Assembly (NCBI RefSeq): GCF_000832985.1
Contig: NZ_CP009920.1
Location: forward strand, 1,178,001 to 1,242,000
From: Priestia megaterium NBRC 15308 = ATCC 14581
Lineage (GTDB): Bacteria > Bacillota > Bacilli > Bacillales > Bacillaceae_H
Reading direction: 5' to 3'
DNA: 64,000 nt
Program-made: the position numbers and the translations under genes
Shown: positions 55,531-63,914 of the stretch, one piece after another
How the letters are laid out: each line of letters begins with the position of its first letter
How positions within the stretch are numbered: the first letter of the stretch is position 1
The notes under the pieces: generated by a model
Database searches by the model: none
The model's input: only the letters and a program-made list of their open reading frames with translations
What the model was told of the DNA's origin: nothing

Positions 55531-56949
55531 TTATAACATTAATTTTTCAGCTTCGTTAGCCGTGTTTAACTCATTAAACTTTGCTCGTTTTGTAAATTGT
55601 CCGTAGCCTTTTTGACCGACAAACTGCTTATCTTTTACGACAAATTCCCCGCGGCAAAGTACTGAAACCGGCTCACCCGTGACTTTCATTCCCTCAAATG
55701 CGCTATAATCAACTGCCATATGATGCGTGTTTGCTGAAATCGTACGTTCAACAGAAGGGTCAAATATAAGCAGATCCGCGTCTGCGCCAACCGCTATTGT
55801 TCCTTTTTTCGGGTACAGTCCGAACAGCTTAGCAATTTTTGTTGATGTTATATCTACAAACTGATTGATATTAATTCGTTTCTTCACTACTCCTTCTGAA
55901 AATAAAATACTCATGCGATCCTCGATAATAGGGCCTCCGTTTGGAATTTTCGTAAAATCTCCTTTTCCCAGATCTTTTTGACCGTTAAAATCAAACGAAC
56001 ACTGATCTGATCCAATCGTTTGCAAGTCGCCATTACGCAGAGCATTCCACAAAACATCTTGGTTCCATTTTTCACGTAAAGGCGGCGACCATACGTATTT
56101 TGCTCCTTCAAAATTCGGTTTTTCTAAATAGGTTTGGTCAAGCATCAAATACTGCGGACACGTTTCGCCCCAGATATTTACGCCTTTTTCCCTTGCTTCA
56201 GCAATCTTTTTAACTGCTTCAGCGCACGACACGTGAACAACATAGAGCTGTGAGTCAGCCAGCTCCGTTAGCACCGCGGCTCTTCCCGTAGCTTCTCCTT
56301 CTATTTCTGGAGGGCGAGTCAGTGCATGATAGATAGGATCGGTTTGTCCTTGTTCTAGTGCTTTTGCCGTTAAATACTCAATAACATCTCCATTTTCAGC
56401 ATGTACCATCACAAGCGCCCCTAATTTTTTAGCTTGCACTAGCGTTTGATAAAGGGTAGCATCGTCTGCTTGAAAAACATTTTTATAGGCCATGAATACT
56501 TTAAAAGAAGTAATTCCTTCTTTTTCAATAATCGTAGGAAGCTCATTTAATACATCTTCCGTGATTTCTCCAATCATTAGATGAAAGCTATAATCGATAG
56601 CCGCTTTTCCTTTTGATTTTTCATGCCATGTGCCGATCGCTTTTTGCAGCGGTTCGCCTTTATTGGTTAAGCAAAAATCAATAACAGTTGTCGTACCTCC
56701 AAAAGCTGCTGCTCTTGTACCTGTTTCAAAGTCATCTTTTGTAACGGTGCCTCCAAACGGCATATCTAAATGAGTATGAGGATCGATCCCTCCTGGAAAT
56801 ATATAGTTGCCTTTTGCATCAATCACTTCACAACCCTGCTCTTCAAATGCCGAGCCAATTGCCGAAATGACTCCATTTTCAATTAAAATATCGGCTTTAT
56901 ACGTATCTGTTGCTGTGACTACCACACCATTTTTAACGATTTTCTTCAT
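55531..56949 (-). CDS. hydA: Dihydropyrimidinase / D-hydantoinase
   Basis: 472 residues, cyclic amidohydrolase: metal site GGIDPHTHLDMPFGG, carboxylated Lys in TSFKVFMAYKN, LVMVHAENGD, LYVVHVSC, and catalytic Asp in IGSDQCSF. Opens dihydrouracil/dihydrothymine to N-carbamoyl-beta-amino acids. Third gene after preT and preA. SD AAGGGGAT. Confidence 0.94.
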   Translation of the reverse strand: MKKIVKNGVVVTATDTYKADILIENGVISAIGSAFEEQGCEVIDAKGNYIFPGGIDPHTHLDMPFGGTVTKDDFETGTRAAAFGGTTTVIDFCLTNKGEPLQKAIGTWHEKSKGKAAIDYSFHLMIGEITEDVLNELPTIIEKEGITSFKVFMAYKNVFQADDATLYQTLVQAKKLGALVMVHAENGDVIEYLTAKALEQGQTDPIYHALTRPPEIEGEATGRAAVLTELADSQLYVVHVSCAEAVKKIAEAREKGVNIWGETCPQYLMLDQTYLEKPNFEGAKYVWSPPLREKWNQDVLWNALRNGDLQTIGSDQCSFDFNGQKDLGKGDFTKIPNGGPIIEDRMSILFSEGVVKKRININQFVDITSTKIAKLFGLYPKKGTIAVGADADLLIFDPSVERTISANTHHMAVDYSAFEGMKVTGEPVSVLCRGEFVVKDKQFVGQKGYGQFTKRAKFNELNTANEAEKLML

Positions 56950-56968
56950 TTCTTCATCCCCTTTGTAT

Positions 56969-58249
56969 TTATACGTCTAATCGCTGTGCAGCCGTCGCTT
57001 GTAAAGCAGCTTGGCGTTCATTCCACGTCATTGGAGACTGTTCATTCGGTAATTCAACCATGGATATAGCCCCATCCACCGGACATACAATCGAACATAA
57101 ATTACAGCCTACACAATCTTCTTCTCTTACTTTTAAATAAGATTTTCCTGAAGGGTCTTTCAGCATATCAATACATTGGTGAGAAGTATCTTCACAAGAA
57201 ATATGACATTTATTGCAGTTAATACACGTATCCGGATCGATGCGAGCCACTACTTTATAATTGAGATCTAAGTTGCCCCAGTCGGAATATTTTGAAACGG
57301 CTTTCCCTACAATATCACTTACTTTTTCAATTCCTCTTTCATCCAAATAATAATTGAGACCTTGAATCATATCCTCTACAATGCGGAACCCGTGATGCAT
57401 TGCAGCTGTACATACTTGCACACCTGTAGCACCCATGAGCATAAATTCGACGGCTTCTTGCCAGTTCGAAACGCCTCCCATACCTGATATTGGAACGTTA
57501 ATAAACGGACTTCTCGCACATTCAGCAACCATGTTTAATGCAATCGGCTTAACAGCCGGGCCGCAATAACCTCCGTGAGCGCCTTTTCCTGCTACGTGTG
57601 GAATCGTATTCCATGAATGAATGTCTACTCCTGCTAAACTATTAATAGTGTTAATCATGCTCACAGCGTCAGCACCGCCTCGAACCGCTGCTTCTGCTGT
57701 AACGGTGATATCTGTGATATTTGGAGTTAATTTAACAATGACCGGCGTTTGGGCAACTTCTTTAGCCCAATACGTTTGTTTTTCAACCAAATCAGGGACT
57801 TGCCCAGAGGCAGCACCCATCCCTCGTTCTGCCATTCCATGCGGACACCCAAAGTTCAGCTCTAATCCATCCACTCCTACGTCTTCTACTTTTTTGACAA
57901 TTTCATGCCATTTTTCTTGCTGAGGCTCTACCATAAGAGAGGCAATAATTGCGTGGTTAGGAAACTTCTTTTTCGTTTCATAGATTTCCTTCAAATTAAC
58001 TTCAAGAGGACGATCGGTGATTAACTCAATATTATTAAAGCCGGCTACGCGCTGACCGTTGAAGCCAACGGCAGCAAATCGTGAGGAAACATTTAAAATC
58101 GGATCACCAAGCGTTTTCCAAACTGCGCCTCCCCAGCCTGCTTCAAATGCACGCTGCACTTGATAACCTGAATTGGTTGGCGGTGCGGATGCCAGCCAAA
58201 ACGGATTTGGTGATTGAATACCTGCTAAATTTGTTGTTAAATCTGCCAT
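56969..58249 (-). CDS. preA: NAD-dependent dihydropyrimidine dehydrogenase subunit PreA
   Basis: 426 residues. Class I DHOD-like FMN barrel (NPFWLASAPPTNSG; LELNFGCPHGMAERGMG; VIVKLTPNITD) plus a C-terminal ferredoxin domain with CINCNKCHISCED and CVGCNLCSIVCPVDG, two 4Fe-4S clusters. Reduces uracil/thymine with PreT as the NADH partner. SD GGAGGAG. Confidence 0.94.
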   Translation of the reverse strand: MADLTTNLAGIQSPNPFWLASAPPTNSGYQVQRAFEAGWGGAVWKTLGDPILNVSSRFAAVGFNGQRVAGFNNIELITDRPLEVNLKEIYETKKKFPNHAIIASLMVEPQQEKWHEIVKKVEDVGVDGLELNFGCPHGMAERGMGAASGQVPDLVEKQTYWAKEVAQTPVIVKLTPNITDITVTAEAAVRGGADAVSMINTINSLAGVDIHSWNTIPHVAGKGAHGGYCGPAVKPIALNMVAECARSPFINVPISGMGGVSNWQEAVEFMLMGATGVQVCTAAMHHGFRIVEDMIQGLNYYLDERGIEKVSDIVGKAVSKYSDWGNLDLNYKVVARIDPDTCINCNKCHISCEDTSHQCIDMLKDPSGKSYLKVREEDCVGCNLCSIVCPVDGAISMVELPNEQSPMTWNERQAALQATAAQRLDV

Positions 58250-58270
58250 AGATTTCTCCTCCTCCTGATT

Positions 58271-59632
58271 TTAAGCTGTTTCCATTGTTTCTTTTGTTAA
58301 CTGCATATGAATATTTAACGCCGTTTGTTTTCCTTGCTGAGCAGCGGTCACAACCATTGCTTCTCCTTGCCCTTTACCAAAAATAACGTCTCCGCAAGCA
58401 AATACTTTTGGATTTGATGTTTGAAACGTCTCTTGATTAATTAAGACAACTCCGTCTTCATGATGCAGCTGAAATTGTTGAATCAAAGACAGGTACCGTT
58501 CTTGACCAATTGCTTTAACAACAGCATCGACTGGAATGGTAAACGTTGAACCTTCAACAGGAACAGGCTTTCTTCGGCCGTCTGCATCTGGATCTGTTAG
58601 AGTCATTTTTACACATTCAATCCCGCTCACCTTACCATTTTCATCTCCAATAATTCGTATAGGAGCCGTTAACCAGCGGAATTCAACACCATCTTGTTTT
58701 GCAAATTCAAATTCAAAATCATAAGCCGTCATTTCTTCTCGTGTACGACGGTATAAAATTTGAACATTTTCAGCCCCCAAGCGCACGGAACATGTAGCAC
58801 CATCAATCGCAGTATTTCCCGCACCAATGACGGCAACACGCTTACCCACAAATTCTGTTGATAACGCTTCTGACTTCGTTTTTTTCACAAAATCAATCGC
58901 ATCATACACACCGTCTAGCTCTTCACCTTCAACATGTAGAGAAGGCACCTTGCTCATACCAATAGCTAATACAACCGCGTCATACGACTGCAGCAATTCG
59001 CTCGGAAGAATATCTTCTCCAATTCTTACGTTTGTTTTAATTTTTACATCTAATCTTTTTACTTGTTCAACTTCCCAAAATGAAATCGCTTGAGGAAGAC
59101 GAAACGACACGATTCCATATGTATTTAACCCTCCTGCTTGTTTTTCCGCTTCAAAAATGGTTACATCATATCCAAATCGCGCCAGTTCTCTTGCTGCAGA
59201 GAGACCCGCCGGACCTCCACCAACAATTGCTACCTTTTTACCGTTTGCTCTTCCTTTCTCAAACAGCACCTGTTCATTTTGAATAGCCCAATCCGTTGCG
59301 TAGCGCTGCAAATTTCCAATCATAATTGGTTTGGTTGAGTGGTTAAGTACACACGCTCCTTCACATAGTTCATCGGTTGGACAAACTCTCGAACAGCTTG
59401 CTCCTACGGGATTAGAAGACATAATCGTTTCGGCAGACCCCTTTAAATTGCCCGATGCAATTTTTTTAATAAACGTCGGGATGTCAATTCCTGTAGGGCA
59501 TGCCTGAATACAGGGTGCATCATAACAGTACAAACATCGATTAGATTCTTCGACTGCTTCTCTATCTGAAAACCCTTTTTCTACTTCATTAAAGTTTTGA
59601 ATGATGGACTGCAAACTTTCCTGTGATCGCAT
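58271..59632 (-). CDS. preT: NAD(P)-dependent dihydropyrimidine dehydrogenase subunit PreT
   Basis: 453 residues, glutamate-synthase-small-subunit-like. N-terminal Fe-S domain (CLYCYDAPCIQACPTGID; GASCSRVCPTDELCEGACV), FAD site VAIVGGGPAGLSAARELA, NAD(P) site VAVIGAGNTAIDGA, C-terminal FACGDV. Start ATG 59632 (MRSQESLQ) has GGGAGG; the 47 extra residues of the longer frame cover the promoter. First gene of the operon. Confidence 0.93.
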   Translation of the reverse strand: MRSQESLQSIIQNFNEVEKGFSDREAVEESNRCLYCYDAPCIQACPTGIDIPTFIKKIASGNLKGSAETIMSSNPVGASCSRVCPTDELCEGACVLNHSTKPIMIGNLQRYATDWAIQNEQVLFEKGRANGKKVAIVGGGPAGLSAARELARFGYDVTIFEAEKQAGGLNTYGIVSFRLPQAISFWEVEQVKRLDVKIKTNVRIGEDILPSELLQSYDAVVLAIGMSKVPSLHVEGEELDGVYDAIDFVKKTKSEALSTEFVGKRVAVIGAGNTAIDGATCSVRLGAENVQILYRRTREEMTAYDFEFEFAKQDGVEFRWLTAPIRIIGDENGKVSGIECVKMTLTDPDADGRRKPVPVEGSTFTIPVDAVVKAIGQERYLSLIQQFQLHHEDGVVLINQETFQTSNPKVFACGDVIFGKGQGEAMVVTAAQQGKQTALNIHMQLTKETMETA

Positions 59633-59673
59633 TGCATCAACCTCCCAAGGATATCTGTTGATAAAACTAAAAT

Positions 59674-59687
59674 TGAAAGCGCTTACA
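59674..59687 (-). promoter_or_regulatory. cre (CcpA-binding) site of preT-preA-hydA
   Basis: TGTAAGCGCTTTCA on the minus strand is a perfect cre. It overlaps the candidate -10, placing it for direct repression. Confidence 0.88.
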
Positions 59688-59712
59688 TATTTTTTATATA
59701 CGTTATTTTCAA
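59684..59712 (-). promoter_or_regulatory. Candidate SigA promoter of preT-preA-hydA
   Basis: TTGAAA (59712-59707), 17 nt, TATGTA (59689-59684) on the minus strand. Confidence 0.6.
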
Positions 59713-59816
59713 CTTCTACTTTGGTAAAATGTATTACTAACTTTATTGTACAAAACGACCGTCTTTTCTTCATTATACATTATGTTAAAAAATTCAGACT
59801 ATTTACTATTCACTAT

Positions 59817-59853
59817 GTAAAAAGCCTTGCTTTTATATAAAAGCAAGGCTGCA
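59817..59853 (-). terminator. Terminator of mce-pccB-yqjE
   Basis: AGCCTTGCTTTTA/TAAAAGCAAGGCT stem then TTTTT on the minus strand, directly after the yqjE stop. Confidence 0.9.
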
Positions 59854-59857
59854 ACTA

Positions 59858-60976
59858 TTATTTGGCTACTTCTTTAATAATCGACACTACTAGTTCAGAT
59901 GTCTTCACCAGTTCTTCTACCGGAATTTTTTCATTTGTTGTATGAATATCTTCATAACCAACTGCTAAGTTGACTGTTGGGATATCAAAGCCAGCGATTA
60001 CATTTGCATCGCTTCCGCCTCCGCTTTGAAGCAGGCGTGAAGGACGATCGATATTAACCACGGCTTTTTTAGCAACTTCGACAACATGATCTCCATCGCC
60101 AAATTTAAAGCCTGGATACATCACTTTAATATCAACTTCTGCACGTCCGCCCATTTCTTGTGCAGCTGTTTCAAACGCTTCTTTCATTTTCGCTACTTGC
60201 GCTTCCATTTTTTTTGGAATTAATGAACGAGCTTCTGCTAAAATATCGACGCGGTCACACACGATATTCGTTTGCGTTCCGCCTTCAAAGCGTCCAATAT
60301 TCGCTGTAGTCTCTTCATCAATACGTCCAAGCGGCATTTTAGAAATGGCTCTTGAAGCGATCGTAATAGCAGAAACGCCTCGTTCAGGAGCTACACCTGC
60401 ATGAGCTGTTTTTCCATAAATTGTTGCATTTACTTTTGCTTGCGTCGGCGCAGCAACGATAATGTCTCCCACTTTGCCATCGCTATCTAAAGCATAGCCG
60501 AATTTTGCCGTTACGAGGCTAGAATCAAGAGCTTTAGCGCCCACTAAGCCAGATTCTTCTCCTACTGTAATAATAAATTCAATTTTGCCGTGCGCGATGT
60601 TTTCTTCTTTTAATACGGTGATGGCTTCTAGCATTGCTGCTAAGCCTGCTTTATCATCCGCTCCAAGAATTGTCGTGCCGTCACTTTTAATATAGCCATC
60701 TTCAATAGATGGTTTAATACCGTTTCCAGGTACGACTGTATCCATATGAGAAGTAAAGTAGATTGTGTCTACGCCTTCTTTTGTAGCTGGCAGTGTGCAG
60801 ATTAAGTTGTTGGCTCCGTGGCCCGTTTTTTCTTTGGCATCATCTTCTACTACTTCGACGCCTAATGCGGTAAATTTTTCTTTTAGTACAACAGCAATTT
60901 TTTCTTCATGCTTTGTTTCTGAGTCTACTTGTACTAATTCAATAAATAAATCAACGATTCGTTGTTCATTAATCAT
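59858..60976 (-). CDS. yqjE: M20-family peptidase YqjE (PepT-like)
   Basis: 372 residues. Zinc ligands in FTSHMDTVVPG and LGADDKAGLAAML, catalytic Glu in TVGEESGLVGAK, and ALDSDGKVGD. Probably a di/tripeptidase. ATG 60976 (MINEQRIVD) has GGAGGGA; the longer frame overlaps pccB. 25 nt after pccB. Confidence 0.9.
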   Translation of the reverse strand: MINEQRIVDLFIELVQVDSETKHEEKIAVVLKEKFTALGVEVVEDDAKEKTGHGANNLICTLPATKEGVDTIYFTSHMDTVVPGNGIKPSIEDGYIKSDGTTILGADDKAGLAAMLEAITVLKEENIAHGKIEFIITVGEESGLVGAKALDSSLVTAKFGYALDSDGKVGDIIVAAPTQAKVNATIYGKTAHAGVAPERGVSAITIASRAISKMPLGRIDEETTANIGRFEGGTQTNIVCDRVDILAEARSLIPKKMEAQVAKMKEAFETAAQEMGGRAEVDIKVMYPGFKFGDGDHVVEVAKKAVVNIDRPSRLLQSGGGSDANVIAGFDIPTVNLAVGYEDIHTTNEKIPVEELVKTSELVVSIIKEVAK

Positions 60977-61001
60977 AATATGTAATCCCTCCAAAAATAA
61001 C

Positions 61002-62552
61002 CTACAATGGTATGTTACCATGTTTCTTTGCTGGACGCTCTTCCTTTTTATTGTGCAACATTTCAAGCGCTTGTATTAATTTTATTCGCGTTTCCCGAGG
61101 ATCAATAACATCATCCACCATTCCAGCGCTTGCCGCTACGTAAGGATTAGCAAATTTCTCGCGATACTGTTCAATTTTTTCGTGTCTTGTTTCATCTGGG
61201 TTTTCGCTACCTCGAATGTCGTTTGCAAAGATAATATTTGCAGCACCTTGAGGACCCATAACAGCGATTTCGGCATTCGGCCACGAATACACAAGGTCCG
61301 CTCCAATCGATTTACTATTTAAAGCTACGTATGCACCTCCGTACGCCTTTCGCAAAATCACCGTGATTTTCGGAACGGTAGCTTCGGAGTATGCATATAA
61401 AATTTTAGCACCATGACGTATAATTCCGCCATGTTCCTGCTTGATACCTGGGAAAAAACCTGTAACATCTTCAAATGTAATAAGTGGGATATTAAATGAA
61501 TCGCAAAATCGAATAAACCTTGCTGCTTTATCTGAGGAGTTAATATCTAAACTGCCTGCCATTACTTTAGGCTGGTTACACACAAGTCCGACAACTTTTC
61601 CATCTATGCGGGCAAAACCAATGACAATATTTCTTGCAAAGTCTTTTTGCACTTCAAAAAATGAGTGTTCGTCCACCACTTGGTGAATGACTTGACGCAC
61701 ATCGTAAGGGCGCACGGCATCAAACGGGACAACGTCTAATAAATCCGGACGATAATGATCAGACTCTGCCTTTGAGGCTAAAGGAGGCTGCTCTTGGCTA
61801 GACTGAGGAAGATAGCTTAAGAGCGTTCGTACTTGTTCTAGCACCTCTTGTTCTGTTGCACCTCTAAAATGGGCATTACCGCTAATTTCGTTATGGACAG
61901 CTGCTCCTCCAAGATTTTCAGAGGAAATGCTTTCTCCCGTTACCGTTTCAATTACTTTTGGTCCTGTAATGAACATTTGACTTGTTTCTTCTACCATAAA
62001 AACAAAGTCCGTAATCGCCGGTGAGTACACGGCTCCGCCTGCACAAGGCCCCATAATAACAGATATTTGAGGCATGACACCCGAATAAATGGCATTTCGA
62101 TAAAAAATATGACCGTATCCATCAAGAGACATGACGCCCTCTTGAATACGAGCCCCGCCTGAATCATTTAACCCAATAAACGGCACGCCTGTTTTAGCAG
62201 CTAAGTCCATTACGTGCGCAATTTTTTTAGCATGCATTTCACCTAACGCGCCTCCGAATACCGTAAAATCTTGCGAAAACAAATAGACTGAGCGACCGTT
62301 TATCTTGCCGTAACCTGTTACTACCCCGTCTCCTGGTCCTACTTGATTATTCATACTGAAATCCGCACACCGATGTTCAATAAATGGATTTAATTCAACA
62401 AATGTATGTTCATCCAAAAGAATTTCAATTCGTTCGCGTGCCGTTAGTTTCCCTTTATGGTGCTGTTTTTCAATTTTTTCGTCTCCACCGCCTAACTCGA
62501 TCTTCCGGCGCTTATCGTACAATTCATTTAATTTATCATAAATGTCAACCAT
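61002..62552 (-). CDS. pccB: Acyl-CoA (propionyl/methylmalonyl-CoA) carboxyltransferase subunit
   Basis: 516 residues, carboxyltransferase with the two crotonase-like halves: GKLTARERIEILLDEHTFVE, GVPFIGLNDSGGARIQEGV, GPCAGGAVYSPAITDF, DVTGFFPGIKQEHGGIIRHG, RKAYGGAYVAL. Homologue of B. subtilis YqjD. No biotin carboxylase or biotin carrier gene is in the window, so its partner is elsewhere. Overlaps mce by 8 bp. Confidence 0.9.
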   Translation of the reverse strand: MVDIYDKLNELYDKRRKIELGGGDEKIEKQHHKGKLTARERIEILLDEHTFVELNPFIEHRCADFSMNNQVGPGDGVVTGYGKINGRSVYLFSQDFTVFGGALGEMHAKKIAHVMDLAAKTGVPFIGLNDSGGARIQEGVMSLDGYGHIFYRNAIYSGVMPQISVIMGPCAGGAVYSPAITDFVFMVEETSQMFITGPKVIETVTGESISSENLGGAAVHNEISGNAHFRGATEQEVLEQVRTLLSYLPQSSQEQPPLASKAESDHYRPDLLDVVPFDAVRPYDVRQVIHQVVDEHSFFEVQKDFARNIVIGFARIDGKVVGLVCNQPKVMAGSLDINSSDKAARFIRFCDSFNIPLITFEDVTGFFPGIKQEHGGIIRHGAKILYAYSEATVPKITVILRKAYGGAYVALNSKSIGADLVYSWPNAEIAVMGPQGAANIIFANDIRGSENPDETRHEKIEQYREKFANPYVAASAGMVDDVIDPRETRIKLIQALEMLHNKKEERPAKKHGNIPL

Positions 62553-62970
62553 GTTTCTTCTCCTCCTCTAGTGTTTTTTCACAGAGCTCATAAAGAACAC
62601 CGTTTGCTGACTTTGGATGCAAAAAAGCAATGGATGCTTCCCCTGCGCCTTTTCTCGGAACATCGTCAATCATTTGTACACCCTTTTCCTTTAACTCGTG
62701 AATCCGTTCTTCAATCGTTCGCACACCTAAAGCCACATGATGAAGACCTTCACCTCTCTTTTTGATGAACGCGCCGACAGCACTGTCTTCAAAGAGCGGC
62801 TCTAATAATTCAATTTTTACGTTGCCGCACTGAATAAAAGCAACTTTTACTCCTTGTTCTTCTACTTCTTCTACTTTTAATAGAGACAGTCCTAATACCT
62901 TTTCATAAAAAGGGAGGCTGCCTTCAATTGATTTTACAGCTATTCCTATGTGATCAATTCCTTTTATCAC
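62545..62970 (-). CDS. mce: Methylmalonyl-CoA epimerase
   Basis: 141 residues, glyoxalase/VOC fold: IDHIGIAVKSIEGSLPFYEKVL, IELLEP, GLHHVALGV, FLHPKSANGVLYELCE; the H, E metal ligands are visible. Converts (S)- to (R)-methylmalonyl-CoA. First gene of the operon with pccB and yqjE. B. subtilis yqjC equivalent. Confidence 0.93.
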   Translation of the reverse strand: MIKGIDHIGIAVKSIEGSLPFYEKVLGLSLLKVEEVEEQGVKVAFIQCGNVKIELLEPLFEDSAVGAFIKKRGEGLHHVALGVRTIEERIHELKEKGVQMIDDVPRKGAGEASIAFLHPKSANGVLYELCEKTLEEEKKHG

Positions 62971-62986
62971 TTTCTCACCTCTTTTA

Positions 62987-63000
62987 AAAAAGCGTTTTCA
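62987..63000 (-). promoter_or_regulatory. Possible cre site upstream of mce-pccB-yqjE
   Basis: TGAAAACGCTTTTT on the minus strand keeps the CG core and left arm of cre but differs in the last two bases; 17 nt before mce. Confidence 0.4.
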
Positions 63001-63120
63001 TTTACACATATTCTTGAAAACAAAAGAAATCTCCTGCTCGCGTGTCTACAGAAAGTTGCTTGTCTAAGCAGCGGAAGACATGTAAAATAAGAAAAAAACG
63101 TGTAGGAGGACTTTGGTTGT

Positions 63121-63216
63121 ATGTCTAATAAGAAAATCCAAAAAACCGTTGTGTTTTTAATGCTTCTTGTCATGTTAATATCTACGCTTTTAGCGGGACT
63201 TGCCATGTGGTTTTAA
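63121..63216 (+). CDS. prli42: Stressosome-associated micropeptide Prli42
   Basis: 31 residues with SD TAGGAGGA (about 9 nt). The sequence is MSNKKIQKTVVFLMLLVMLI followed by STLLAGLAMWF. The basic N-terminus plus single helix ending in ST-LL-GL--W matches the Prli42 family first found in Listeria, which anchors the stressosome RsbR at the membrane. It is opposite in strand to both neighbours. No shorter or longer start is possible in frame with an SD. Confidence 0.82.
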   Translation: MSNKKIQKTVVFLMLLVMLISTLLAGLAMWF

Positions 63217-63274
63217 TCGAGACTGATGACTAAAAACATAGATGCACTGCTCCTTCTTTGTGCAATGCAAACAT

Positions 63275-63310
63275 ATAAAAAAGACTGGTGACTAGTCACC
63301 AGTCTTTTGC
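63275..63310. terminator. Bidirectional terminator prli42 / L,D-transpeptidase
   Basis: Perfect palindrome AAAAGACTGGTGACTAGTCACCAGTCTTTT between convergent genes. Confidence 0.92.
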
Positions 63311-63816
63311 TGTATATTCACAATGCCTTTTTGAGCGGCTAACTCTTCAAAAGATTGATCTGTAGATACAATCCATACTTTTGTACCTAACGGGACTTGA
63401 TCATATAAATGGCTTACTTCACGATTTTCTACGCGAATACAGCCATTCGATACATATTTACCGATGGAATCCGGCTGATTTGTACCGTGAATGCCGTAAA
63501 TACGTCCGTCAGTCTCTCTTGCATCAAACCCAATCCACCTTACACCTAGAGGATTTTGAGGAGCGCCTCCTTCAATATTACTTCTCCGATAATAAGGATT
63601 AACAGCTTTTACTGTTACCGTGAACTCCCCTTCGGGCGTCAGATTAACTGCTTTCCCCGTTGCTACTTTAATAATTTGTTTAATTTCTTTATTTTGAATA
63701 TAAGCAAGCTCATTGCTTTGTTTATTAATAATAATATAAGGATCATTTGGCAACGGATTTTCTCCTAATGGCCAAACCGGAGATAATAGTAAAAGGATAA
63801 AAGCAAACACATGCAC
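63292..63816 (-). CDS. L,D-transpeptidase (YkuD domain)
   Basis: 174 residues. Hydrophobic signal/anchor segment (about 2-16), then YkuD domain: YIIINKQSNELAYIQN and the active site HGTNQPDSIGKYVSNGCIRV with the catalytic Cys and His. Forms or exchanges L,D-bonds in peptidoglycan outside the membrane. GTG 63816 is favoured because AAGGTGG precedes it at normal spacing; a GTG four codons earlier lies within that SD. No LysM domain. Confidence 0.85.
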   Translation of the reverse strand: MHVFAFILLLLSPVWPLGENPLPNDPYIIINKQSNELAYIQNKEIKQIIKVATGKAVNLTPEGEFTVTVKAVNPYYRRSNIEGGAPQNPLGVRWIGFDARETDGRIYGIHGTNQPDSIGKYVSNGCIRVENREVSHLYDQVPLGTKVWIVSTDQSFEELAAQKGIVNIQQKTGD

Positions 63817-63844
63817 GTAATCCACCACCTTACGTTAGTCCTAA

Positions 63845-63882
63845 GTAAAAGATAAGAGAGGTATCTCTTGTCTTATTTAGTG
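63845..63882 (-). terminator. Possible terminator of the yqjA-like gene
   Basis: AAGACAAGAGA/TCTCTTATCTT stem then TTACTT on the minus strand; imperfect with a weak T-tract. Confidence 0.45.
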
Positions 63883-63914
63883 TTCGTAAGCAAGATAAAC
63901 AACATGCATACTGT

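Noticed and set aside
62967-63206. 79-residue minus-strand ORF upstream of mce
   Set aside because: It is antisense to prli42, has no SD and no domain, and overlaps the mce start.
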